Source of the DNA: Morinoia aosen | Taxonomy: Eukaryota > Arthropoda > Malacostraca > Amphipoda > Talitridae | Assembly: GCA_030386875.1 (NCBI GenBank) | Contig: CM059576.1 | Location: 19,534,058-19,598,057, forward strand | Direction of reading: 5' to 3' | DNA: 64,000 nt | Shown: positions 21,824 through 31,469 of the stretch, one piece after another | Layout of the letters: each line of letters opens with the position of its first letter | How positions within the stretch are numbered: the stretch's first letter is position 1 | The notes under the pieces: model-generated | What the model was told of the DNA's origin: nothing | The model's database searches: none | Seen by the model: the letters and a program-made list of their open reading frames with translations, nothing else | Program-made: the position numbers and the translations under genes

Positions 21824-22488
21824 ACTATGTTTGCTGGCTAAGTGAAGTTTACCATGATCCTTACGAGCAGAGGAATAATCACATAATTCACACTTGAACA
21901 GCTGACCATTACTATGTTTGCTGGCTAGGTGTCGTCTCACACTATCTTTATACGCAGAAGAGAATTCACATAATTCACACTTGAACAACTGACCTTCATG
22001 TTTCCTGGCTTGGTGTATTTTAACAATAATTTTTTTACCAGAGGAATAGTCACAAAACTCACACTTGAACAGCTGACCCCTATTATGTTTGCTGGCTAAG
22101 TGAAGTTTAACATTCTCCTTACGAGCAGAGGAATAATCACACAATTCACACTTGAATAGCTAACCTTTACCATGTTTGCTGGCTAGGTGTAGTTTCACAC
22201 CCTTTTTATACGCACAAGAGAATTCACAAAATTCCCACTTGAACAACTGACCTTCACCATGTCTCCTGGCTTTGTGTAGTTTAACACTAATTTTTTGAGC
22301 AGAGGAATAGTCACAGAACTCACAGTTGAACAGCTGACCTTTACCATGTTTGCATGCTATGTGTCTCCTTAAATCACTCGTATAAGCAGAAGAATAGTAA
22401 CACAGCTCGCACTTGAACAGCTGACCTTTACCATGTTTGCTGGCTAGGTGACTCCTTACATCACTCTTATGGGCAGAAGAATAGTCAC
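21824..22488 (-). pseudogene. zinc-finger gene, main finger array with one nonsense codon
   Basis: Eight fingers of 23-25 residues in tandem, each close to LFKCELCDYSSARK followed by KLHLASKHGKGQ. One finger has Trp for its first Cys (KWEFCEFSCAYK). Between the fourth and fifth fingers the usual CAG codon is TAG (22160-22162). Otherwise the frame is open through the block. The array ends in KHS at the third insertion. Tandem, nearly identical fingers suggest recent expansion by unequal exchange. Confidence 0.85.
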
Positions 22489-23045
22489 CGTGGAGGGAGT
22501 ATATATGAAGAGAACCAGTTTTTGAGATTTCTCCTCTGTCTGTGGTAACCAATAGCCGTCTCGCAAGTGTGATGTCAGTACGGAAGCCAGTTACCTACCA
22601 ACTACGCTAGGATGCGCACACGCTCGCTGATTGCTCTTCCAGCTGTTGAGTTTATCGGTAATCATTAATTTGGGATTCTAAGACTCCGAAATATAATAAA
22701 TTGTGTTTCCTCACTTGAGGACACTTAATAATATCAAAATTACTAGCAAAGATTCATTAAGAGTTGAAAACTATAAAGATTACAGGCCCTTTAATATAAC
22801 AAATTAGAGAGCGACTTGCACGCGCACCTCATCCTTTGACTTGTGGTGAGGTACTAATCTTGCTTTGGAAAACGGAGGGCGAATTGTAGAGGAGGTGAGG
22901 AGGCGAGGAGGAGCCAACTTTAGCCAAGCGTCTGTGGTTGGCTCACGTGTGGGGCCTTGCCAAGGTCCCAGTCTCCCAACTTTTGCAGCTAATTTGAACC
23001 CGATTGGAATCGGCTATGCTCCCTCCAGTATATCCTAGCTCCAAG
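22489..23045. mobile_element. 557-bp TIR element in the finger array
   Basis: ATAGTCAC is duplicated at 22481-22488 and 23046-23053 (8 bp, within finger codons). The ends are inverted and similar: CGTGGAGGGAGTATATA on the left, CTTGGAGCTAGGATATA (reverse complement) on the right, 13 of 17 matching. No transposase. Removing it restores CDYSSAHK in frame. An 8-bp duplication fits hAT or P superfamilies but the ends are not a clear match to either. Confidence 0.75.
22540..22625 (-). other. tRNA-like relic inside the TIR element
   Basis: The minus strand reads GCGCATCCTAGCGTAGTTGG, containing a full A-box match (TAGCGTAGTTGG), followed by ACTGGCTTCCGTACTG and GCGAGACGG as in arthropod tRNA-headed SINEs. 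The B box expected next is not intact (GGTTACC). This is a SINE head or tRNA relic, not a working tRNA. Confidence 0.4.
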
Positions 23046-23239
23046 ATAGTCACACAGCTCGCACTTGAACAGCTGCCCTTTACCATGTTTGCTGGCTAGG
23101 TGCTTTTCAACACTACTCTCACGTGCAGAGGAATATTCACACAAATCACATTCAAACAGCCGTCTTTTACCATATTTGCTAGCTTGGTGGGCTTCATGTT
23201 CGTTTTTATGAGAAGTGGAATAGTACCATAACTTGTGCA
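23046..23239 (-). pseudogene. zinc-finger gene, finger block between two insertions
   Basis: It continues the finger exon after the Penelope-like element. A degenerate finger (HKLWYYSTSHKNEHEAHQAS, first Cys pair lost) comes first, then a good one (CDLCEYSSARESSVEKHLAS), then the start of another (CELCDY) broken by the TIR element. The spacing phrase KHGKGQLFKCE that links the later fingers first appears here. Confidence 0.8.
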
Positions 23240-23332
23240 ATAATTAGATTAGGTTGCACCACACGGCAAAGCTTTAAAATGAAGGTTATAGCGAAGACAA
23301 TAGATTTAAAATACATATCTATTAAAAATTAG

Positions 23333-23361
23333 GACGTTTCGATCATCTAGATCATCATCAG
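23333..23361 (-). ncRNA. hammerhead-ribozyme-like motif of the Penelope-like element (copy 1)
   Basis: The minus strand reads CTGATGA, then a short GATC/GATC stem region, then GAAACGTC. CUGAUGA + stem II + GAAA with ACGUC are the hammerhead core boxes. Minimal hammerheads with a very short stem III are known at the ends of Penelope-like elements. Activity cannot be judged from one copy. Confidence 0.6.
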
Positions 23362-23458
23362 CTATTCTGAAATACAAGAAATGACAAATTAAGACCGGCA
23401 ATAAAAACCGTTCAGTAAGTAATATTGTATGTACACGAATGAAAATTAAAAAAGAAAA

Positions 23459-24790
23459 TTACATAATACCTATTTTCAATGGATAGGAAGACTGCATGTC
23501 ATTAAGGTTAGGTTTCAATTTGCTAATAAAGAGGGATTCAAGAATGCGTAAATTAAAACAAGAACCTGCAGAACCTAACATTGAAAAATTTTCGAGTGAG
23601 ATATTTGTATTACATTTTTCAGCATGGATTCTAATAGCGGAATGGGAAGGCCTACTTAATGGAATACCAGTCCTAAAACTTCTACCACTGTGTTCAAATA
23701 CCCTCGTAGATAGCAACCGAGATGTCGAACCGACATACACAGACCCACACAGTGGGCAACAGTACTTGTATACAACAGAGGAAAGCATTGAAATGGGTAG
23801 TCTATCTTTAAAATGAAAAAATGAACCAATTTTGAAATTATTAACCAAAATAATTTGAAGGTCAACACAGGGAAAGTATTTCACAACTAATGAGAGCAAT
23901 TGTTCTTTTAACTTCTCAGACTGAACACCGAAGTAAGGAATGGTGACGAACAATTTCTTCTTATCTACAGTCAACACAGTAGCAATGGTGGAATACTTTT
24001 TATTTAAAAATTGCTTGAGATACTTTTGAATAAAATATAAAGGATAACCATTTTTTACAAAAAGCTGCTTTAAAAATTCAAACTCATTATGCAATAATGA
24101 ATAACTTGAGCATATTTTATAAGCCCGAAATAAAAGGGTTTTCATGCTATTGATTTTAAATAAAAAAGAAGAATACGAGAAATAACTTAAACACAAACCA
24201 GTAAAAGTGCTTTTCCTATAAACAGAGGTACAAAAAGTGGAACCTGATCGTTGGACAAGACAGTCTAAAAAAGGTAATTTATTGTTTGCTTCAGTCTCCA
24301 TGGTAAAATTAATATTTCGATGTTTACTATTAATATAATCAAGAAACAAAAGAGAGTGGTTTCTATCTCGGAACAAAACAAAAGTATCATCAACGTATCT
24401 ACGGTAAAATATTGGTTTAAAATTATTTGGACATTCAGACAGCCATATTCGTTCATGATGTGACATAAAAATATTCGCGAAAGTTGGACCCAAAGGCAGC
24501 CCCATACCCAATCCCTCCATTTGTTTGTAGTACTTGCCATTAAAAATGAAAATGAGAACCTAACTGCAAGATGTAACAGGGTTTTAAATGCTACACGACT
24601 AAGGTTACAAACGGTCTGTTCCACTTCAAATAATTGCTGCAAACAAATATCAATTGTTTCAGTTAACGGAATATTGGTAAACAAATTTTCGACATCAAAT
24701 GACGTCATGTAAAATTTGTCAGCATCAGGAATACTAGCGATCTCCTTAGCAAAGGAGGATGAATTAAAAACGCTGTATTCAGCGTTTTTA
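23459..24790 (-). pseudogene. Penelope-type reverse transcriptase and GIY-YIG endonuclease
   Basis: From 24790 downward: SSSFAKEIASIPDADKFYMT, SFDVENLFTNIPL, NLSRVAFKTLL; a frameshift near 24540; then QMEGLGMGLPLGPTFANIFM and IFYRRYVDDTFVLFR (catalytic YVDD). Then TEANNKLPFLD, VYRKSTFTGL, and at the C-terminus CCPLCGSVYVGSTSRLLSTR (the GIY-YIG pattern as VYV...) with RILESLFISKLKPNLND (endonuclease Glu and Asn). The stop is at 23459. The endonuclease cuts target DNA and the RT copies from it. The N-terminus is missing and one frameshift is present; otherwise well kept, so insertion was recent. Confidence 0.88.
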
Positions 24791-24812
24791 ATTCATCCTC
24801 CTTTGCTAAGGA
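24743..24812. repeat. perfect 33-bp-arm hairpin at the inversion joint
   Basis: Bases 24743-24775 and 24780-24812 are exact reverse complements around a TATT loop. To the left the sequence is RT coding (minus strand); immediately to the right it jumps to the inverted endonuclease part. A fold-back of the growing cDNA during reverse transcription would leave just this. Confidence 0.9.
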
Positions 24813-25205
24813 CTGGTATTCCATTAAGTAGGCCTTCCCATTCCGCTATTAGAATCCATGCTGAAAAATTTAATACAATTATCTCACTCGAAAATTTTTC
24901 AATATTAGGTTCTACAGGTTCTTGTTTTAACTTACGCATTCTTGAATCCCTCTTTATTAGCAAATTGAAACCTAACCTTAATGACATGCAGTCTTCCTAT
25001 CCATTGAAAATAGGTATTATGTAATTTTCTTTTTTAATTTTCATTCGTGTACATACTATATTACTTACTGAATGGTTTTTATTGCCGGTCTTCATTTGTC
25101 ATTTCTTGTATTTCAGAATAGCTGATGATGATCTAGATGATCGAAACGTCCTAATTTTTAATAGATATGTATTTTAAATCTATTGTCTTCGCTATAACCT
25201 TCATT
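24813..25205 (+). repeat. inverted copy of the Penelope-like 3' end
   Basis: The plus strand reads the endonuclease tail again (GIPLSRPSHSAIRIHAEKFN, LRILESLFISKLKPNLND) and the 3' untranslated part, matching the reverse complement of about 23278-23672 with a few percent differences. One difference adds a codon change (CNTN to FNTI). Together the two form long inverted repeats at the element's ends. Confidence 0.88.
25122..25150 (+). ncRNA. hammerhead-ribozyme-like motif (copy 2, inverted)
   Basis: CTGATGA at 25122-25128 and GAAACGTC at 25143-25150 on the plus strand, in the inverted terminal copy. All core bases are the same as in copy 1, so both are intact in sequence. Confidence 0.6.
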
Positions 25206-25927
25206 TTGTGCATATAAATCTTATCTCGACCACGCGTGGATATTTGATGTTCTAATTTGCGTTTACCAGACAAACGCTGCTTCAAATTTGCCTCATTAGC
25301 TAAAAAATATTCGCACACCTCACATTTGTACATCTGAGTGCTGTGTAATGCCCCTTTATTTGGTGTTCCTGAATGCAGAGCAGAGATTAAATAAGAGCCA
25401 CAGAATTTACATTTGAGCTTTTCCAGACCATGTTTTTCAGGTCGACGCTCCCCCATCATTTTCCCACTAGGAAATTGGTAATGCCCAGAGAGACTTTCTT
25501 GCTGGTTTTCATGAACATGCTGTTCCTTTACATGTCGTTTCAAAGTTTTCGTGCACACAGTGGAGTAATCACACAATTTACACTCGTAGTAACAACCCAA
25601 TTTGTGCCTGACACGGAGGTGCTGCTCCATAAAGTCCCTCCTACCGGTGGAGTAATCACAATGTTCACACAGCAAGGGCCGTGCACGTCTGTCAGGAGGT
25701 GCGGCCTCAATACCACTGCCGCTACCCGACACATCTGATGGTAGCGAGTCAGCGCTCCCTTGAGATGCTCCAGCTGGTCCCTGCTGAACAGCACTTGAGT
25801 TGCACTCACCAGAGCTACCTTCCCTCAAATCGTCTTCTACTTCTGCGTGTCCTGTACGTGCCTCAGTGCAGTCATCTTCTACTTCTCTCTTGAAAGTTAC
25901 TGCATGAGAGCCTGGACTTGAACTGGC
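25151..25927 (-). CDS. zinc-finger gene, finger exon up to the Penelope insertion
   Basis: Acceptor TTTCCCTCACAG ends at 25928; the frame is open from the first base (phase 0). It starts ASSSPGSHAVTFKREVEDDC, continues with a Ser/Gly/Asp-rich segment, then fingers CEHCDYSTGRRDFMEQH and CKLCDYSTVCTKTLKRHVKE, both with full Cys2His2 spacing. Next come two degenerate ones (CKFCGSYLISALHS; CEVCEYFLANEANLKQR, His lost). At 25205 the frame runs into the inserted element and ends 17 codons later at 25151. If translated as is, the three exons give about 336 residues with two good fingers. The remaining fingers lie beyond the insertions. Confidence 0.7.
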   Translation of the reverse strand, partial: ASSSPGSHAVTFKREVEDDCTEARTGHAEVEDDLREGSSGECNSSAVQQGPAGASQGSADSLPSDVSGSGSGIEAAPPDRRARPLLCEHCDYSTGRRDFMEQHLRVRHKLGCYYECKLCDYSTVCTKTLKRHVKEQHVHENQQESLSGHYQFPSGKMMGERRPEKHGLEKLKCKFCGSYLISALHSGTPNKGALHSTQMYKCEVCEYFLANEANLKQRLSGKRKLEHQISTRGRDKIYMHKMKVIAKTIDLKYISIKN

Positions 25928-26908
25928 CTGTGAGGGAAATTTTTTCTGATTTTTATAGTTCAGAATTTGTCAAAAGCAGTAGCATAATTCTAAGTTACAC
26001 CTAAAACTAATTATTTGGTGCACCTATTTATTTTTGAACCAAATTTGTGCATTCGAGCATCTTTGTTTGTCTTATTCTTGACCAAATGCATTCCAGTTGT
26101 GAAAACAAAAAATGACAGAAATACATAAATCATAATGAAGGAAGGAAAGGAATAACAATACCAAAAGAGCACTTTGAGAAACCCGTTCTCTTTTCACAGC
26201 CGGTAAATACTTCAATACAAGGCGAAAATTTTACAGAACTTACACGCTTCATAAATTGCAGTACTAGTTTCAAGAAATAAACGTACAAGAAACTGTGACA
26301 AAATGAACAACAAGCATCAGTACATGTCACTACCAGAATATTTCGTACCAGGATTTTCACAAAAAAGGTTTACTGTTCACATTCTTCTCTCAAAAACTTA
26401 TAACTTGATAATTATTTTTACTATTTTTATAGGTAAACAATTCCGTAGTCTAGAGCAGATATGTAGATACGGACTACATATGAACTAAATTCAAATGCTG
26501 CATGGGATGACCTCAACTGCCCCACTGAGAGCAGAGGGAAGCATTCGAGAAGAGTGAGCAACCAATCGAAATCACTCAAGAGGAGAGTTCTCAACCAATA
26601 GAAGGCACTCAAGAAAAGTGTAAGATATTAATAGGAACTTCTCATAAGAAAAGTAATCAACCAATAGGAAGCACTTAAGAGGAGAGTAAGCAATTAATAG
26701 GAACTACTCAAAAAGAGAGGAAGCAATTAATTGGAACTGCACAAAAAGAGAGTAAGCAATTACATAATAGGAACTACTCAATATGAAAGTAAGCAATCAA
26801 TTAGATGCACTCAAGAGGAGAGTTCTCAACCAATAGGAAGCACTGAGGAGGCGAGTAAACAACCAAAATGGAGCATCCAGGAGAAGAGAAAGCAACAAAC
26901 TACAGCAC
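25928..26908 (-). other. intron of the zinc-finger gene (second in the model)
   Basis: Bounded by GTGCTG (26908) and CACAG (25928) on the minus strand. It holds the 33-bp repeat array and A+T-rich sequence; no gene seen. Confidence 0.5.
26540..26890 (+). repeat. degenerate 33-bp minisatellite, about 10 copies
   Basis: The unit is close to AGTAAGCAACCAATAGGAAG followed by CACTCAAGAGGAG. As the period is a multiple of three, the plus strand shows a repeated 11-residue peptide (ESKQPIGSTQE-like) that stays open for 73 codons from 26731. It abuts the acidic exon of the zinc-finger gene, on the opposite strand. Probably non-coding. Confidence 0.8.
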
Positions 26909-27030
26909 CTGCAGTTCCTGATGCCAGTCAATGGGCTCATCCTTCACAGTAACGGCCTTCAGCTCGGCGTCAGGCACTTCAGGTTTTATGTCAATTTTTC
27001 CAAGATGGCTCCCAGAGCTTGACCCATTAT
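26909..27030 (-). CDS. zinc-finger gene, small acidic exon
   Basis: Acceptor CACTTGCAG ends at 27031. Two bases complete the codon begun by the upstream exon (GAT), then 40 codons follow: DNGSSSGSHLGKIDIKPEVP, then an acidic VTVKDEPIDW stretch of the sort common before the fingers of insect C2H2 factors. The exon would end CTGCAG|GTGCTG at 26909, in phase 0, which matches the next acceptor. The donor is weaker than consensus and a TAG follows two codons later in the intron. The phase agreement on both sides supports the model. Confidence 0.6.
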
Positions 27031-27714
27031 CTGCAAGTGACACAAGCTCATAGAGAAAAATCCTATCTAATATAACTAACCCAGTAGCAGTTATTCATAT
27101 GTTAAAATACAAAGAAAATTGAATAATATTGATGTCGATGAAAAATTTTCAGTGTCATTCAATACGTGAAAAACAGGAACAATATTGTAGGTTAGGGAAT
27201 AAAATTGAGCAGTATTTATTCTACCAGGTAACACAATACTATCCTTTCAACTAAATAGTAAATACTCCAAAAGCTTGAGAGATCTAAATAAATTGAATCA
27301 TATTTTAGATTACAGTACACCAACAAATTTAAATGACAATAAGAAGTGAGAAACAAAGTCTACAGAATAAATAGTGCTTACAATACATACAAAACTAGCA
27401 AATCGAATAGAAATTTGCATTAAAAACATACTTTGCATATCACTCTATTTTTAAATGACATTGTGCAAGTCCGAATAAAAAATTAGCGTAAATAAATTTT
27501 CAAATCATTCATAAGAGAAGAAGAGCAGCATGAAATACAGTGCGTGACACATTTTCCCAATTATGACAGCATTTCTCAACTTTGTGGGAGGAAATTTTGC
27601 ACTGAACACAAAGCCAAACTCAATACTGCTGATTTACTTCAGAATTCCTCATCTGTAACAGAGTAATATCAGAGTTTTAAAAACATTTAAATAAGATGTT
27701 TTGGGACACCATAA

Positions 27715-27830
27715 CCACAACTAACACATTTCAAAGAGAGGAAGGAGGAAAGCACCATTTAGTAGTTTTGAGGAAAGGCAGAAAATAGGCACAAGGTGCA
27801 TTGAAACATAAAGTTTTGCTCAATTCATAC
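27715..27830 (+). repeat. dispersed repeat A, partial copy
   Basis: AGAGAGGAAGGAGGAAAGCA, CCATTTAGTAGTTTTGAGG, GGCACAAGGTGCATTGAAAC: the left third of the repeat, then the similarity ends. Confidence 0.65.
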
Positions 27831-28189
27831 TATAAACTGAATGACAATGCTACAAAAAGAATTGAATCCTTTGTTCAGGATAATGTAAACCATCACAAGA
27901 TTTTGCAACTGTGTTACAACTTTTTTGTGAACATGGGCAAAAATAAAGCTGATAGTATTTCTTGTGAACCAACTGACTACTTTGATACATGGACCATGTC
28001 TGTGAAAACAACTTTTTCCCCTACTAACTAATTCTTTCAATGTAATTTTGTGAATAAAAAACTTGAAAAATGAATCAAGTGGATTGAAAATGTTCTCAGG
28101 AATATTCTTAAAGCTTAGCCTGATGTGATGGCACCGTTCATGTCTAACATTATCAAACAGTCACTATTGTAGGAATTTTCCCAAACTCT

Positions 28190-29180
28190 CTCAAAATTGC
28201 CAGAGTGACCCCTATTCTCAAAAATGGTGATAAAACTTGCATTGATAATTACAGAACTGTTTTTGGTATACCAATGATTAACAAAATATTTGAATAAATT
28301 GTGTATAAAAAGTCTATCTAATTTCAAGCAAAAATCTTTTCTCCATGATGAAAAATACGGTTTTTGTATTTAAAAATCAACAAAGGCCACTTTTCAATCC
28401 TTTAAAATTTTTACTTGAATATATATGACGGAAAACTTGTTTTCTCCATGTTTCTTGACTTTGAAAAGCATTCAATTGCATGGACAATAACATTTTACAA
28501 TCAAAACTACACTGTTATGGCATTGAAGGAATTGCACATGAATGATTCAAATCATACCTAACAAATTGGAAGCAACATGTTGGCATTGATAATGCACAAT
28601 TGAAACTGCTGACAATCAGCCATGGAGTACCACAAGGGTCTGTCCTCCGGTCTCTCCTCTTTTTGATCTTTATCAATAATATGCTTAAATCCACTTCAAT
28701 TTCAAATTCATACATTGTGTCAATGACAGCATGCTCCCTGCAGTTTATTCAAATGAAAATCCAATTTTAATTGGGGAACTGTCTAAAACTGTCTAAATAA
28801 TGAGCTGCCAAAAGTTTCAATGAGGCTTGAAGCTAATAAAATAAAGCCTCAATAAGGGTAAGACCATTTACATTATATTCTCATACAAGAGAAATGTATC
28901 TTCCATGCATTGGGATAGGTGATAGTCAAATTGAAAAACTATTCCTATAAGTTTTTGAGCATTATTATAGATGAACAGCTGACATTCAAAGAGCACAATG
29001 CACATATTGTACTAAATTATCAATATCTATTATAATCCCTCATTAAGTGAAAAGTGTATTGCCCGAAGAAACATTAAAAATACTTCATTGAACGATCATT
29101 TCACCAAATTTACAATACGGAATATTGTAGGAGCTTGGCACAGAAATGATAAAAATTAAAACAATTTCCCTTTTGGGCTG
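28190..29180 (+). pseudogene. decayed non-LTR reverse transcriptase
   Basis: Across three frames the plus strand shows ARVTPILKNGDKTCIDNYRT (RT motif 1), FSMFLDFEKHSIAW (motif A, near 28440), SHGVPQGSVL with following LLFLIFINNM (motif B, near 28620), YSYKFLSIIIDEQLTFKEH and finally SPNLQYGI (near 29105). Stops and shifts are everywhere. The last words match 61540-61580 of the better-kept copy at 61487, where the text continues; here it breaks at about 29180. Confidence 0.75.
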
Positions 29181-29513
29181 TGAAGAAAAAAAGAAAAAAG
29201 TTTATTTCCAATACAGATGGTACAAGACATCATTTGTTTTTAAAATATCTCATAGTAAGTAAAATACACTCATAAGATACACACATGAGTATAGTAATAC
29301 CCATCAGTAGTCAAAAAAAAAATTGAGGACAATGTATTGCTTGTTAGGAAAATCCTCAACCGTAGGTGAATTAGGAAGCTAATGTCATCTAAATTCAATA
29401 GGAACAATCACTGGCATTTGGCTTCACCTTCATTTCATTGCCCTGGCTTGCATTAAAAGTTTATGAAGCTTCTTCCAGCCTTCTTAACATCAGACCACAA
29501 ATGAGAAGCTGAA

Positions 29514-29765
29514 ATGGGTAACGCTGCGAACTCGAACGAGGTCGCTCTCCAGACTCCAGCGCGGGGAGACAGGGCTCGTTACTGGCTCTATTCGTCTACG
29601 CTTCGACGCAACCGCGTAAACTGGCTGTTTATAGCCGACTTCTACGAGACACCCGCATCTCGTCATGAGGGACTAAGCCCTCCCGAGCCTCCTCCTCCCG
29701 GGGATCCACCGATCTGCAGCACTACGACGGCCGCCGTCGGCAGCCAGGACCGGCTTCACCACTAA
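29514..29765 (+). CDS. hypothetical small protein, MGNAANS start, in a GC-rich island
   Basis: An 83-codon frame starts MGNAANS (N-myristoylation type, Gly2 with Ser7) and continues with a basic ARYWLYSSTLRRNRVNWLF part and a PPEPPPPGDPP proline run. The 250-bp island is far richer in G+C than its surroundings. A good donor GTAAGT follows at 29771, just after the stop codon, and a good acceptor (TTCTTTCACAG) ends at 30282. So this looks like the first exon of some transcript, perhaps 5' leader rather than coding. No homology is recognised. Confidence 0.35.
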   Translation: MGNAANSNEVALQTPARGDRARYWLYSSTLRRNRVNWLFIADFYETPASRHEGLSPPEPPPPGDPPICSTTTAAVGSQDRLHH

Positions 29766-29934
29766 AGCAGTAAGTCAGAGGTGTTTGGAATGAAGTCGTG
29801 CTGAATGCCAGTGATTGCTTAAGGTAGCCTGTGGTCAATGCAACACGGCCTGTAATCTAAAAAGGGGAAATTGCGGCTTACGATACTTTTATAATCGCTC
29901 TTATCTCTCGTCCTATAGTGACAAATTTGAATCT

Positions 29935-30178
29935 CTTGTAATTGATAGACCTTCTGAATTTTCTTCTAATTGATAGACCTTCTGAATTATCTTCTAATTG
30001 ATAGACCTTCTGAATTATCTTCTAATTGATAGACCTTCTGAATTATCTTCTAATTGATAGACCTTCTGAATTATCTTCTAATTGATAGACTTTCTGAATT
30101 ATCTTCTAATTGATAGACCGTCTGAATTATCTTCTAATTGATAGACCTTCTGAATTATCTTCTAGTTGATAGAATTGA
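29935..30178 (+). repeat. 28-bp minisatellite, eight copies and a partial
   Basis: The unit TTCTAATTGATAGACCTTCT plus GAATTATC is repeated with one or two changes per copy. It lies inside the putative intron between 29771 and 30282. Confidence 0.95.
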
Positions 30179-30282
30179 CCGTTGCTCAACTATACTCTAT
30201 TTTACTACGGAAGTGGTATGCTTCGAGACCTGAGCCGCCTTATTCGATTCGAACCATTAATTAACAATTAACTATTCTTTCA

Positions 30283-30430
30283 CAGCTGCTTTCCCTTAAC
30301 GAAAAAGACGGGCAGCTCGTGGACGGCACGACTCTCGGACCACAGTGGATCCGCAGTCCGTCTCTCGAGCGCGGACATGCTGCCTTGTCATCTGTCTCGC
30401 TACCACCAGCACGGACCTTGTTTCTCTGAA
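30283..30430 (+). other. putative second exon of the GC-rich island
   Basis: It begins right after TTCTTTCACAG. The first 140 bases are GC-rich and open in one frame (LLSLNEKDGQLVDGTTLGPQ...) up to TGA at about 30427, then the sequence turns A+T-rich. Its link to 29514-29765 is inferred from splice signals and composition only. Confidence 0.3.
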
Positions 30431-30949
30431 TGACTTTGTTCGTGTTAAAAGTTGTTACGATTTAATTTGGTGCAAATGCTATCAACATTATTTTGTTTCA
30501 TTCCGAGCCCGTTTATTTCTAGGTAATTCCTGGAAAGATTTTTCGTTATTGCTAGAATTGCTAAATCTAGATTTGATGATATATGTAACTACAATTATAA
30601 AAAAGAACACAATTCCCATGACAATGTATAGTTGAGAAAACTCATTTTTGTGCACACTTGCAGTGAAATACAAGCTAAGGGACTTGCAGTGTAAGTAATT
30701 TGTTGAAAGTAAACGGGTGGATTAAAGTAATCCTGCATCTAAGGCAGCAAGCTTGGCATTCAGAAACTATATTTTATTCTTAAACATAGACTAGTATTCC
30801 AATCAAGGGACTTGGAGAAAATGTATATCACATCAGAAAATTATATTTCCATGCTAATAATAGTGGTACAAAACAGTCTAACCTAGTCAGAAACATCGAA
30901 ATGATTATTCTACAAGGCTACCAAGACATGTACTGTACAACATAATTGG

Positions 30950-31065
30950 AGTAATACATGAAAGGGACCACCTAGATAGGGTTGTCTTAACATACTCAAG
31001 AGCATATGACAGTTTGCATCATACAAGACTATCGAGAACATTAAGGACATGAATAATAGAAGAAC
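30950..31065 (+). pseudogene. scrap of non-LTR RT (motif A)
   Basis: VVLTYSRAYDSLHHTRLSRT reads on the plus strand near 30980-31045 and resembles the FxDFSKAFDSLxHxxLL box of jockey/CR1-type RT. No flanking motif is left. Confidence 0.4.
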
Positions 31066-31469
31066 ACATTAATATTCTATGAAGTTACCAGATTAGAAAA
31101 ATTACATTATTTTCACAACATGATATAAGTGTCTTTAATTGAGAAACATAAATAGATGCCACGGCAGACCAGTTTAAAGCTTGTACAAAAACGGAGAGAA
31201 AAAGCATACATGTGGATCCTATAGCCGGTTAATTGAAATTGAATAGTGTTTGTTAATTCATGGAAACATAAAAGATAAGAAGTTTGTGGGGTGAAAATGC
31301 TTATGACAGCTTACACATACAATAGCATATCAGCTTTTGATTTCATGACATCAGTGAATAATATTATAATTACTTGTTGCGGCAGATATTAGAAAATAAA
31401 ATTTTAAGCAAGCATGGACAAAAAAAGACAAACGCAGGTTGATTGATGAAAAATTTTGCAGGAACCGTT

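Larger units (their letters stand above)
23240..25205 (-). mobile_element. Penelope-like element with inverted 5' copy
   Basis: TTGTGCA is duplicated at 23233-23239 and 25206-25212, and removing the element rejoins the finger frame (IYMHKLWYY). The minus strand carries an RT plus GIY-YIG endonuclease frame. The upstream part (about 24813-25205) is an inverted copy of the element's own 3' end, joined through a perfect 33-bp-arm hairpin. The first 38 bases inside the left end (23240-23277) have no counterpart at the right. Partial, inverted terminal copies are usual for Penelope-like elements. Confidence 0.88.

Noticed and set aside
23496..23816. Plus-strand 106-codon frame
   Set aside because: Antisense to the Penelope-like endonuclease domain.
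30240..30262. tRNA gene on the minus strand (GGTTCGAATC)
   Set aside because: Only a B-box-like word; no A box or cloverleaf stems at the right distance.
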